Assembly: GCF_032921865.1 (NCBI RefSeq)
Contig: NZ_CP136684.1
Coordinates: forward strand, 2,949,001 to 3,013,000
From: Thalassospira lucentensis
GTDB taxonomy: Bacteria; Pseudomonadota; Alphaproteobacteria; Rhodospirillales; Thalassospiraceae
Length of the DNA stretch: 64,000 bases
Direction of reading: 5' to 3'
The position numbers were made by a program, and so were the translations under genes. The notes under the pieces are model-generated. The model saw only the letters and a program-made list of their open reading frames with translations, was not told the origin of the DNA and ran no database searches. Positions 25,785 through 34,098 of the stretch are shown one piece after another. Each line of letters starts with the position of its first letter. The stretch's first letter is position 1.

Positions 25785-26874
25785 TCTGGCGCAGGATGTT
25801 CTGATAGGCATCTGGTCCTGCCGGAATATCCGCGCCCAGCGGATCAAGCGTTCCGATATGCGCGCCGGTATCGGCAACCACGGCTTCGACAATCGCCGGG
25901 CGGAATTGCGGTTCGGCAAAGACACAGACAGCATTGCTGTCCCGGATTTTGTCTTCGATCTCATGCAGGCGCTTTGCTCCGGGCTTCTGTTCCGGTGAAA
26001 CAGTAATCGAACCAACCGCATTCAGGCCAAATCCCGCTTCCAGATACTGATAGGCATCATGGAAAACGACAAACGGCTTGCTGCGGACCGGTTCCAGTTG
26101 ACTGTCCAGATCATTCCCAAGTGCATCAAGGCTTGCAAGGAACTTTTTCAGATTGTCCTGATAGGTGCCTGCATGGTCCGGATCAATTTCACCCAGTTCA
26201 GCGGCAATCGCCTTTGCGATAGATGCGCCATTGGCCGGATCAAGCCAGAGATGGGCATCAATACCGTGTTCATCATGATGGTGACCTTCTTCACCTTCGT
26301 GCTCGTGGTCATGATCATGATCATGGTCATGTTCTTCGGCATGGGCGTGATCTTCATGCCCGTCATGGTCATGGTCGTGGTCGTGGGCATCGTGATCATG
26401 GGCATCATGATCATGTTCGTCATGATGTTCATCTTCGTGATCATGATCGCCGTGATCATGGCCGCCATGGTCATGGCCGCCATGGTCATGGCTATGGGCT
26501 TCCCACGCGCCGCCTTCACGCATTGCCAGGATGGTCAGACCTTCAACATCGGCCAGTTCAAGCTGATGGGCACCGCCCGACAGGGTTGCCAGCGGTTTTT
26601 TCAGAAACCCTTCAAGACTGTGCGACACATAAATCACCAGATCAGCTTCCTGAAGCGACCGGGCTTCGCTGGGACGCAGAGAATAGGCATGCGGTGATGA
26701 GGCACCATCAAGCAGCAGAACCGGTTCACCTACGCCTGCCATAATTGCGCTGGCAATGCCGTGGATCGGCTTGATCGATACAACGACCGACGGATTTTCG
26801 GCTGCCTGCACCCCATAGGGCAGGGCAAGTAACGGCAGGGCAAGCAGGGCGCGACGAAGGGCAGAAATTGGCAT
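25747..26874 (-). CDS. znuA: Zinc ABC transporter substrate-binding protein, ZnuA
   Basis: 375 residues. Signal peptide to about residue 24 (VQA-AE). Predicted zinc ligands are His62 (SSPHAYSLRPS), His208 (DAHLWLDP), His272 (VFHDAYQYLE) and an Asp in GTLDPLGADI. A very long His/Asp/Glu-rich loop fills residues 127-203, longer than in most ZnuA proteins. It captures periplasmic Zn2+. No znuB, znuC or zur is adjacent, which is unusual. A Zur-like palindrome lies about 60 bp upstream. Confidence 0.9.
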   Translation of the reverse strand: MPISALRRALLALPLLALPYGVQAAENPSVVVSIKPIHGIASAIMAGVGEPVLLLDGASSPHAYSLRPSEARSLQEADLVIYVSHSLEGFLKKPLATLSGGAHQLELADVEGLTILAMREGGAWEAHSHDHGGHDHGGHDHGDHDHEDEHHDEHDHDAHDHDAHDHDHDHDGHEDHAHAEEHDHDHDHDHEHEGEEGHHHDEHGIDAHLWLDPANGASIAKAIAAELGEIDPDHAGTYQDNLKKFLASLDALGNDLDSQLEPVRSKPFVVFHDAYQYLEAGFGLNAVGSITVSPEQKPGAKRLHEIEDKIRDSNAVCVFAEPQFRPAIVEAVVADTGAHIGTLDPLGADIPAGPDAYQNILRQNAGALADCLSQS

Positions 26875-26930
26875 GACATCAATCCGGTTCGAAACGGGGG
26901 AATGGCTATTGGTGAGGTATTATTTGTTAT

Positions 26931-26943
26931 GTTATATCATAAC
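26931..26943. promoter_or_regulatory. Zur-like operator upstream of znuA
   Basis: GTTATATCATAAC, a 5-bp inverted repeat (GTTAT/ATAAC) around a 3-bp centre, in an AT-rich stretch 57-69 bp before the znuA start. It resembles Zur boxes as I remember them in alphaproteobacteria. Confidence 0.6.
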
Positions 26944-27043
26944 GATTCGTCAAGCGATAAATCCCCTCGTGATCCGGTTATGCCTGTTTGAGCCTAATAG
27001 GGTTTTCTGTTTGATCCCGATAAGCAAGTTTCGAGTTCGTAAC

Positions 27044-27077
27044 AAAAAATCCGCATCCGTAGTTGAATGCGGATTTT
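27044..27077 (-). terminator. Terminator after the amino-acid permease gene
   Basis: On the minus strand, AAAATCCGCAT pairs with ATGCGGATTTT (11 bp, 10-nt loop) followed by a T-run and G. It lies 63 bp past the permease stop. Confidence 0.8.
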
Positions 27078-27139
27078 GGGCGGAGTTCGGCGCAAAACCA
27101 ACGTTGGGGAATGGCAATGATATTAACGGGCGGGCCTGA

Positions 27140-28129
27140 TCAGACCCGCACACCCTTGCCGAGCTTTTTCTCGATCCGGCTTTGGATGAATTCAAAAATC
27201 CCCGAAAGCGCCCAGTAAATCAGCGCTGCCGAAATCAGCATTTCCATATATTTGAACTCGGACCGGCCATGGGTCCGCGCCAGATACATCAGCTCCCACA
27301 CGCCCATCACGGATACCAGGGACGAATCTTTCAGCATCGAAATGAACTGGTTGCCGGTTGGCGGGATTACCAGCCGCAAGGCCTGTGGCAGGATCACCAG
27401 ACGCATGACCTGATAGGGTTTAAGCCCGAGTGACAGGGCGGCCTCGGTCTGGCCTTCGGGAACGCCTTCGATACCCGCCCGGAAAATCTCGGCCATATAG
27501 GCCCCGTAACATAGCGACAGGGCGATGATCCCGGCCGGGACAGCCGACAGGACAATGCCGACCTGCGGCAGGCCGAGATAAATCAGCATGACTTGAAGTA
27601 ACAGCGGTGTTCCACGAAAGAACGACGTATAAAAGGTCGAAATCCCGTAAAACACGCCGTTCTTCGATAAACGCCCAAGGGCTGCCGCCAGGGCCAGCAC
27701 CGTCGCGCAAAAGATCGACACCAGCGAGATGAAAAGTGTCAGCACCGCACCCTGAAGAAACTCACCTTCAAGCCTGAGCCCCAGCAGGAAGGGCAGGCGC
27801 GAGCCGATGAAATCAAAGCTGAGATCAAAGCTGTAAAAGAACAGGGCAAAGCCCAAAAGCAGTTCCGCCCAGATGATCGTGGTCTGCACCCGGAACGGCA
27901 GATTATGCAGCAAACGAAAATTCAGCCAGATCATAAAGCCCAGCACGAGGGCCACGATGACATCGCCAATCATGTTATCCATGCCGATCCAGATGCCCGG
28001 CTGGGCTGCCATCAGGATCACGCCGCAAATCACCGAAAACAGCCCAAGCGGCCAGCCGGGGCCGGTCTTCGTTCGGGGGCGGGATGCGTTTTCAGGCAGG
28101 GGCGTGGTCATCGGCGCTGACATTTTCAT
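27140..28129 (-). CDS. Amino-acid ABC transporter permease (His/Glu/Gln type)
   Basis: 329 residues with an unusually long N-terminal part holding extra hydrophobic spans before the BPD_transp_1 domain. The EAA loop (ALSLGLKPYQVMRLVILPQALRLV) identifies the HisMQ/GltJK group. The start is uncertain between 28129 and 28123; neither has a good ribosome site. It is divergent from its presumed binding protein with only 50 bp between starts. No ATPase gene is nearby. Confidence 0.85.
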   Translation of the reverse strand: MKMSAPMTTPLPENASRPRTKTGPGWPLGLFSVICGVILMAAQPGIWIGMDNMIGDVIVALVLGFMIWLNFRLLHNLPFRVQTTIIWAELLLGFALFFYSFDLSFDFIGSRLPFLLGLRLEGEFLQGAVLTLFISLVSIFCATVLALAAALGRLSKNGVFYGISTFYTSFFRGTPLLLQVMLIYLGLPQVGIVLSAVPAGIIALSLCYGAYMAEIFRAGIEGVPEGQTEAALSLGLKPYQVMRLVILPQALRLVIPPTGNQFISMLKDSSLVSVMGVWELMYLARTHGRSEFKYMEMLISAALIYWALSGIFEFIQSRIEKKLGKGVRV

Positions 28130-28179
28130 GAAATTGTATAAAACTGCGTCAGAACTACACAAAAAGAGAGTTTTAGGAA

Positions 28180-29016
28180 ATGGGCTTTCACAAAACTGGG
28201 ATGCTTCTGGTCGGGGTCACCTTTGCAATTATGCCGTTTGCCAACGGGATGGCGGGCGAAACCCTTGATCGCGTGATGGAAACCGGAACGCTGGTCGGTG
28301 CGACGGCCGATGGCTATCCGCCGGTTGCCTTTACCGATGAAAACAATCAGCTAACCGGTTTTGATGTCGAAGTCGCGCGTGAAATCGCCAAACGGCTTGG
28401 CGTGGAATTCAAACCGGTGACACCCTCTTGGGAAGCACAGGTTGCCGGACGCTGGGCCGGGCGGTGGGATATCGCGGTCGGTTCCATGACCCCGACAACC
28501 GCACGCGCCGAAGTCCTCGATTTCCCGGCGGTCTATTACTATACCCCGGCAATTCTGGTCACGCATAAGGACAACACAACCTATCAGTCCGCATCCGATC
28601 TGGATGGCAAGGTGGTCGGGGCCTGTGCCGCCTGTTCGTATGAAGATTACCTGCGCCATAAGCTTGTGATGGATGTCGAGGGCGTGCCGCCCTTCGACTA
28701 CGAAGTCACACCGGGCCGGATCCAGACCTATGAGTCGGATGGTATGGCTTTTGATGATCTGCGTCTGGGCGATGGTGTGCGCATTGACGCGGTTCTGTCC
28801 AACGTGCCGACAGCAACCGCCGCAATTGAAAACGGCATGCCGTTCCGCATGGTGGGCGAGCCGCTGGTCTATGAACCGCTCGCCATCGCAACCGACAAGG
28901 GGGATGCAGAATTCAACGCCAAAATCACCGAAATCGTCGATGCCATGCGGGCCGACGGAACGCTAGGCGCCCTTTCAGAAAAATGGTTTGGGGTTGATCT
29001 GACCACCGTGAAATAG
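28180..29016 (+). CDS. Amino-acid ABC transporter substrate-binding protein
   Basis: 278 residues, SBP_bac_3 family. A signal peptide (to about residue 25, GMA-GE) precedes LVGATADGYPPVAFTDE and LTGFDVEVAREIAKRLG, the usual ligand-pocket motifs. A pair of Cys in GACAACSYED is a less common feature. TTTTAGGAA precedes the ATG. It pairs with the divergent permease; the specific amino acid cannot be told. Confidence 0.87.
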   Translation: MGFHKTGMLLVGVTFAIMPFANGMAGETLDRVMETGTLVGATADGYPPVAFTDENNQLTGFDVEVAREIAKRLGVEFKPVTPSWEAQVAGRWAGRWDIAVGSMTPTTARAEVLDFPAVYYYTPAILVTHKDNTTYQSASDLDGKVVGACAACSYEDYLRHKLVMDVEGVPPFDYEVTPGRIQTYESDGMAFDDLRLGDGVRIDAVLSNVPTATAAIENGMPFRMVGEPLVYEPLAIATDKGDAEFNAKITEIVDAMRADGTLGALSEKWFGVDLTTVK

Positions 29017-29045
29017 CCGATCCGATTGCCGCATAAACCATAAAC

Positions 29046-29081
29046 AAAGCCGCCCGAAACCAAACGTTCGGGCGGCTTTTT
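29046..29081. terminator. Bidirectional terminator
   Basis: A 13-bp stem (AAAGCCGCCCGAA against TTCGGGCGGCTTT) with an 8-nt loop and TTTTT, between two convergent genes. Confidence 0.92.
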
Positions 29082-29092
29082 GCTATGACTGC

Positions 29093-29704
29093 TCAGGACG
29101 GTGTCATGCCCTTTAACCACGGCAGGAACCCGTCAAGAAACCGTGTCGTCGCGGGCATGAAATGGCTGCCGTGATGATACATCGGGTCAAGCGTGGTGAC
29201 GATCATCCGGCCCGGCGTGGTGACCGTGTCGTCATAAAGAACCGACCCCAGATCACCAACATCAATCAGCGATACCGCCCCCTCGGGCACGATCAGATGC
29301 CCGTGATGATGCCACGTCGCATCGGCCAGCGTGATGTGATCAAATAACGGGTGATCGGGTGCGGTTACGTGAAGGCCAAGGCTGCCGCCTTCCTTCCACC
29401 ACCAGAAATTGGTCGGCGTGAAATGCCATTCGATCCCCGAAATCCATTCCGCCGGTCCGGTCGACCCCATGATGACAAGCGTTCTGCCGCTTTCAAGAAA
29501 CTGTCTGAACTTTTCACGGTGCGGGCGCAACACGGACGGATCGGTACGGCATGACACAATCAGCGTGTCATAATCCTCAAGCACCGTCTCGCCCAGTTCA
29601 CGGGTATAGATCACACCGTCAAAAAAGTCGCGATAACGCGGCTCATAAAGCGTTCTGTGATGGTAATAGGTCCCGCCATCAAGGGCTGCAATCCTGCTGG
29701 TCAT
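29093..29704 (-). CDS. Class I amidotransferase-fold (ThuA-like) protein A
   Basis: 203 residues with the alternating pattern of a ThuA/GATase-1-like fold: YDTLIVSCRTD, then LESGRTLVIMGSTGPAEW. It is rich in His and Trp (HFTPTNFWWWKEGG, WHHHGHLIVPEG). I see no classical GxCxG nucleophile elbow, so amidotransferase chemistry is doubtful. It overlaps its upstream neighbour by 4 bp (ATGA) and is the last gene of the peptide-ABC operon. Function unknown. Confidence 0.65.
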   Translation of the reverse strand: MTSRIAALDGGTYYHHRTLYEPRYRDFFDGVIYTRELGETVLEDYDTLIVSCRTDPSVLRPHREKFRQFLESGRTLVIMGSTGPAEWISGIEWHFTPTNFWWWKEGGSLGLHVTAPDHPLFDHITLADATWHHHGHLIVPEGAVSLIDVGDLGSVLYDDTVTTPGRMIVTTLDPMYHHGSHFMPATTRFLDGFLPWLKGMTPS

Positions 29705-30333
29705 GATGCGCCTCCCTGTTCGTGATCCTCATCACCATTACCACCGGCCCAAAGGCAAAGCTGCGGTACGATCCGTGCGGTGCTGTCTTTTGATCCGGCA
29801 TACATCCATAAATCATTGCCCGCATGCATCAGGATGCGTCCGCCCTCGGGGCGATGATAAACCCAATCGCACGGCAACCGGTCCGGGCCAACCCCGTGCA
29901 GGGCAATCGCGCCCTTGGGCGGCGGATTGTAACCGCGGGCATAAAACCCCGCCACACCGCGCCGGAATGTCAGATGCTGCGTATCCACGCCTTCGAAAAC
30001 CGGATGATCGGCAAGGCGATGAATGATCAGGTTTTCAAGCGACTGGCTTTCAAGCGGAACAAAAGTCTCAAATTCCGGCAACATCGGCCATGCGACATGC
30101 CCGTTAAACACAAGCGTCCCGCCCCTGGCAAGGAACCCCTCGATCTTGGTCGTCAGCGTCCCGAAAAACCGCTGATCAAGATGGGCTGGCAACATCAGGG
30201 CAGCATAGGGCGAAAGATCGATATCGCTCAGGTCGTAATGATCGATCTGTGCGATATTGGGCGCATGATCACCCACATCGGGCAAATCATCCCCGGCCCC
30301 CTTGATCGGATTGATAAACAGGCAAAGTCCCAT
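29701..30333 (-). CDS. Class I amidotransferase-fold (ThuA-like) protein B
   Basis: 210 residues. It has a similar fold pattern to its neighbour: LSPYAALMLPAHLDQ, then FLARGGTLVFNGH, with HRPEGGRILMHAGNDLW near the C-terminus. It has no catalytic Cys in the expected place. The ATG at 30333 follows AGGAAACAGCC; an upstream extension to 30402 lacks support. It is coupled to protein A and follows the peptide-binding-protein gene, from which it is separated by a strong hairpin. Confidence 0.65.
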   Translation of the reverse strand: MGLCLFINPIKGAGDDLPDVGDHAPNIAQIDHYDLSDIDLSPYAALMLPAHLDQRFFGTLTTKIEGFLARGGTLVFNGHVAWPMLPEFETFVPLESQSLENLIIHRLADHPVFEGVDTQHLTFRRGVAGFYARGYNPPPKGAIALHGVGPDRLPCDWVYHRPEGGRILMHAGNDLWMYAGSKDSTARIVPQLCLWAGGNGDEDHEQGGAS

Positions 30334-30358
30334 GGCTGTTTCCTGCAAGAAAAGCGCG

Positions 30359-30394
30359 TAAAATCCCGTCCCCGGCGATAATGCCGGGGACGGG
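30359..30394 (-). terminator. Strong intra-operon hairpin (attenuator-like)
   Basis: A perfect 12-bp stem (CCCGTCCCCGGC against GCCGGGGACGGG) with a 6-nt loop, followed on the minus strand by ATTTTA. It lies between the abundant binding-protein gene and the two ThuA-like genes, and probably reduces or processes the downstream message. Confidence 0.6.
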
Positions 30395-30401
30395 AAGATC
30401 A

Positions 30402-31946
30402 TCAGTCTTTCGACACACTCTTGAAGTCATAGAAGAAGCCGGACGGATGGATGCGATAACCTTCAACATCCTTGGCCGACGCCCCGACCGAAACCTTGTG
30501 CACCAGCGGAATGATCGGTGCATCGTCATGCAGGATATTTACCGCCCTGCGATAGGTTTCGTCCTTTTCCGCACCGGGCGAAAGGGTCCTTCCGGTATCG
30601 ACGGCCTCGTCAAAATCGGCATTGTTCCAGAACTGGTAATTCAGCCCGGCCTTCGAATGGAACTGCGATTTAAGGTGCAGGTCCGGATGGCCGGTCATTT
30701 CCGGGGTCCAGAACACGACCGAAATGTCATATTCACCGCGCTTGACCAGATCAAGCATCCCTTCCCAGGTATACATCTGCACATCGGTGGCGATGCCGTT
30801 CTGGTTCAGAAGGGCGGCAAGTGCCTCGGTAATCGCGGGCATTTCGGTCCGGCTGGAATAGCTGAGGATACGAAGTGTCAGCGGCGCACCATCCTTTTCC
30901 CATTTGCCGTCATTCTGTTCATATCCGGCGTCGTTCAGAAGCGACGTCGCCAGACCGGTATCAAGCTTGAACGGGGCATCGGCCTTGGGCGCCCAATCAA
31001 ATTGCGGGCCAAAGAAATCCCATGCCGGTTCGCCAATCCCGTCAAGCGCACCCTTGACGATCAGATCGCGATCCACCAGCGCATTGACGGCTTGACGAAT
31101 GCGCACATCCGAAAGCGGGCTTTTGTCCCCGGCATTGAACGCACCGTAATAAAGCCCGGCAATCGGTTTGGAATAAACCTTGAAGTTTTCATCGCGTGAC
31201 AGACGTGCCACATCGGATGGCAGCATATTGTCGATGAAATCAACCTCACCGGCTTCAAGGGCCAGCGTGCGCGAATTGTGATCGGGGATGAACCGGTATT
31301 CGACTTTCGAAAGGGCCGGTTTTTCACCCCAATACCCATCAAAACGCGTCACGATGGTGCGGTCCTGTTTGCGGTATTCCTCGAATTTCCAGGGGCCGGT
31401 GCCGACCGGTTTGACGAACTCGCCCGCATCATTGAACGATGCCTTGGCATAAATGCCGGTGATCGCGTCGGTCAACTGGTTGGGAAGTGCGGCAAACGGC
31501 TCGTTCGTCTCGATTTCCAGAACCAGCGGTTCGGCCACCGACATCTGCTTGATGTTCAAAAGGTCGGCAGCATAAGGCAGCAGCGCAATCACCCGTTCGA
31601 GCGAGAATTTGACCGCCTCGGCATCAAGCTTTGTTCCGTCATGGAAGACGACATTTTCACGCAGGTTGAAATGCCAGACAGTCGGTGAAACGCGTTCCCA
31701 CGATGTCGCAAGACCCGGAATGGTATTCAGGTCATAATCCAGTTTGACCAGCGTATCGAGGATCTCGCTTTCATTGAAAAAGCGTGACCGGCGCGGCTGC
31801 ATCGCCAGCGGAAGGGCTTCCCACATGGTGCCGACAACCAGCGTATCCTGTTCGGTTGCTGCTGCTTTCTGTGGTGCGGTTGCGATGGCACCGATTGCCA
31901 GTGTTGCAAAGGCAAAAGTGCAAAGGGTCTTCCTGAATATCGTCAC
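30402..31946 (-). CDS. Peptide-type ABC transporter substrate-binding protein (SBP_bac_5)
   Basis: 514 residues from a GTG at 31946, chosen because AGAAGGA sits 5 nt upstream; the frame extends further but overlaps the permease gene. A signal peptide (RKTLCTFAFATLAIGAIATA) ends near residue 30. Family motifs include WHFNLRENVVFHDG, then GTGPWKFEEY and FIPDHNSRTLALEAGEVDFI. It binds a peptide, an opine or another nickel/peptide-family ligand in the periplasm. Confidence 0.9.
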   Translation of the reverse strand: MTIFRKTLCTFAFATLAIGAIATAPQKAAATEQDTLVVGTMWEALPLAMQPRRSRFFNESEILDTLVKLDYDLNTIPGLATSWERVSPTVWHFNLRENVVFHDGTKLDAEAVKFSLERVIALLPYAADLLNIKQMSVAEPLVLEIETNEPFAALPNQLTDAITGIYAKASFNDAGEFVKPVGTGPWKFEEYRKQDRTIVTRFDGYWGEKPALSKVEYRFIPDHNSRTLALEAGEVDFIDNMLPSDVARLSRDENFKVYSKPIAGLYYGAFNAGDKSPLSDVRIRQAVNALVDRDLIVKGALDGIGEPAWDFFGPQFDWAPKADAPFKLDTGLATSLLNDAGYEQNDGKWEKDGAPLTLRILSYSSRTEMPAITEALAALLNQNGIATDVQMYTWEGMLDLVKRGEYDISVVFWTPEMTGHPDLHLKSQFHSKAGLNYQFWNNADFDEAVDTGRTLSPGAEKDETYRRAVNILHDDAPIIPLVHKVSVGASAKDVEGYRIHPSGFFYDFKSVSKD

Positions 31947-31956
31947 AATGATCCTT

Positions 31957-32826
31957 CTAGTGAAGATAGTTGATCTGACTGAGCCGGAAACGATCGCCAA
32001 GCGCGTCTCCAAGCAGGTTTACGGCAATGACAAACCCGGCAATGGTCAGGCCAGGCGCCAGAACCAGCCGCGGGTAATCGCGAAGATAGTTGCGGGATTC
32101 AGCAATCATCAGGCCCCATTCCGGCGTGCCCGGTTCAACGCCAAGCCCAAGGAAACTGAGCCCGGCAAAGGACAGGATCACCCAGGACATGGAATAGGCA
32201 CCAAGCGTCAGAAGCGGCCCGACGATATTGGGAAGGATATGCCGTCTTGCGATCCGGTGATGCGGTGCGCCAAGTGCCTCGGCTGCCATGACATAGGGCT
32301 TGGCCCGTTCGACAATCACCGCATTGCGAACGATCCGGGCATAGTCGGTCCAGTGAATGGCAATCAGGGCAATGATAACGGCGTTAAGTCCAAGCCCCAG
32401 CACCCCGGCAATGATCATGCTGATTGCCAGTGCCGGGAAAACCGAAATGCCCTCGCAGAACCGCATCAGGATGCGGTCCGGTGTCCCGCCGATCATTGCC
32501 GCAACCGTGCCAAGCAGGCTGCCAAACAGCGATGACGCAATTACCACGACAATCGCCGATGCGGTGGTAAGCCGTGCGCCATAAAGCAATCGCGAAAACA
32601 CGCAGCGCCCCATCGCATCCGTGCCCAGCGGATAATCCAGACTTGGCGGCTGCAACCGAAACAGGAATTGGGTCTGATAGGGATCATGCGGCGCAAAGAA
32701 CGGCAGGATCAGGATCGCCATCATCACCGATACGACAATGGCGGCATACATATTGCCATTCCGGCCAGGAAGGGTGGCCAGCTTTTCGTGGGCGACGGAT
32801 TTGGGAACAAAGGACCGCGCCAGCAT
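31957..32826 (-). CDS. Peptide-type ABC transporter permease (DppC-like)
   Basis: 289 residues. The N-terminal DppC-type segment PFFAPHDPYQTQF, then PLGTDAMGRCVFSRLLYGAR, is the family hallmark; about five further spans carry the EAA-like loop EALGAPHHRIARRHILPNI. Its ATG follows the DppB stop directly (TAGATG). No DppD/DppF ATPase genes are in this operon. Confidence 0.92.
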   Translation of the reverse strand: MLARSFVPKSVAHEKLATLPGRNGNMYAAIVVSVMMAILILPFFAPHDPYQTQFLFRLQPPSLDYPLGTDAMGRCVFSRLLYGARLTTASAIVVVIASSLFGSLLGTVAAMIGGTPDRILMRFCEGISVFPALAISMIIAGVLGLGLNAVIIALIAIHWTDYARIVRNAVIVERAKPYVMAAEALGAPHHRIARRHILPNIVGPLLTLGAYSMSWVILSFAGLSFLGLGVEPGTPEWGLMIAESRNYLRDYPRLVLAPGLTIAGFVIAVNLLGDALGDRFRLSQINYLH

Positions 32827-33765
32827 CTAGACGATCTCGCGCGTGCGGGGATCGTAAACCGATATGGTGATATCGACGATCAGATTGACCAGAATGTAGG
32901 ATGCTGCAATCAGAAGGAAACAGGCCTGTATCGCCGGATAATCACGATTAAGCAGCGATTCCACCAGATACCGCCCGATCCCCGGCCACGCAAACAGCGT
33001 TTCGACAATGATCATGCCATCAAAAATCCGGGCAAATTGCAGCCCGGAAAATGTCAGAAGACCCGGCACGATATTGGGAATGGCATGATGCAGAACCACG
33101 CGCCGCCGTCTCCCGCCCTTGGCGCGTGCGGTGCGGATATAGGGTTTTGACAATTCTTCCAGAAGACTGCTGCGCACGAACCGCGACAGAACGCCGGTGA
33201 TGGATGTCGCAATCACAAGGGTTGGCAAAACGGCATGTTGCCATGTGCCGTGCCCTCCGGTTGGCAACCAGCCAAGTGCAAGCGAAAACAGCAGGGCAAG
33301 CAACAGCGAGTACCAGAAATTCGGGATCGACATGCCGATCACGCTGATGATCCCCGCAATCCGATCTATTCTGCTGTCGGGATAAACCGCACACACGATA
33401 CCGATCGGCACCGCAAGCAACAGGGCAACCGCCAGCGCGCAGACCGCAAGGATCAGCGATTGTTCAATCCGCAACAGAATGTCGGTGATAATCGGTTCGC
33501 GGGTCACAAGCGAAAGACCAAGATCGCCCTGCATCAATCCGCCCAGCCAGCGCAGATACTGCAACGGCAACGGATCATTCAGACCATGCGTATCGGCAAA
33601 TCGCGCAACCTGGGTGGCATCGGGCAGGGTGCCATCCATCTGCGCCATCAACAGGACTTCGGCAAAATCACCCGGCATCAGCCGAAGCAGGGCAAAGCCC
33701 GCAACCGAAACGGCAAGCAGCAGAACAAGAGCATGTGCAATGCGGGCTGCCAGGCGGGACGCCAT
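32827..33765 (-). CDS. Peptide-type ABC transporter permease (DppB-like)
   Basis: 312 residues with about six spans. The N-terminal LLLAVSVAGFALLRLMPGDF is typical of DppB proteins, and the docking loop is near the stretch RTARAKGGRRRRVVLHHAIPN. I set the start at 33765 (MASRL); the open frame continues upstream but that part does not look like a permease. It is the first gene of the operon and follows a 25-bp palindromic site. Confidence 0.88.
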   Translation of the reverse strand: MASRLAARIAHALVLLLAVSVAGFALLRLMPGDFAEVLLMAQMDGTLPDATQVARFADTHGLNDPLPLQYLRWLGGLMQGDLGLSLVTREPIITDILLRIEQSLILAVCALAVALLLAVPIGIVCAVYPDSRIDRIAGIISVIGMSIPNFWYSLLLALLFSLALGWLPTGGHGTWQHAVLPTLVIATSITGVLSRFVRSSLLEELSKPYIRTARAKGGRRRRVVLHHAIPNIVPGLLTFSGLQFARIFDGMIIVETLFAWPGIGRYLVESLLNRDYPAIQACFLLIAASYILVNLIVDITISVYDPRTREIV

Positions 33766-34098
33766 CGGATCGATTTTCCATCTTGCGCTATGAACCGGGA
33801 ATTCGAAACCGCACCGGGTGCGGCACGAATTAATACCGCAAGTAATATGCAGTTGCATGAAAGTGATGCAACTGATTTCCATTATTAATTAAGGGGCCTG
33901 TGAATAAATCGATTGTACCTGCTGATAAAGCACAATCTTTGGGGGTGGTTGTGCCGAAGTCACGGTTTTAGATGGATAGGTTCGTGGCCTGATACAGCTT
34001 CAGGTTTTCTTTGGTGCGCAAAAATACAAATCCTGTTCCGCCGTATTTCAACGATACGGATCGGATTCTGGATCGGCTAAACTGCCGCAACGACAGGG
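33766..34098. other. Intergenic promoter region of the peptide-ABC operon
   Basis: 333 bp with no gene visible. It includes a 9-bp inverted repeat at 33850-33874 and an AT-rich stretch near 33880-33895 suitable for a promoter. I see no clear terminator for the spoVR gene that ends at 34099 beyond short AT-rich inverted segments. Confidence 0.5.
33850..33874. promoter_or_regulatory. Palindrome CAGTTGCAT-N7-ATGCAACTG, operator candidate
   Basis: A perfect 9-bp inverted repeat around a 7-bp centre, 85-109 bp upstream of the DppB-like start. The symmetry and size suit a dimeric repressor or activator. No regulator gene is adjacent, so the binding protein is unknown. Confidence 0.55.

Noticed and set aside
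26281-26480. CRISPR-like short repeats (CATGATCATGGTCATG units)
   Set aside because: They encode the His-Asp loop in frame, have no spacers and no cas genes nearby.
26148-26744. His- and Met-rich frames over the znuA loop
   Set aside because: They are the other reading frames of the His-Asp repeat of ZnuA.
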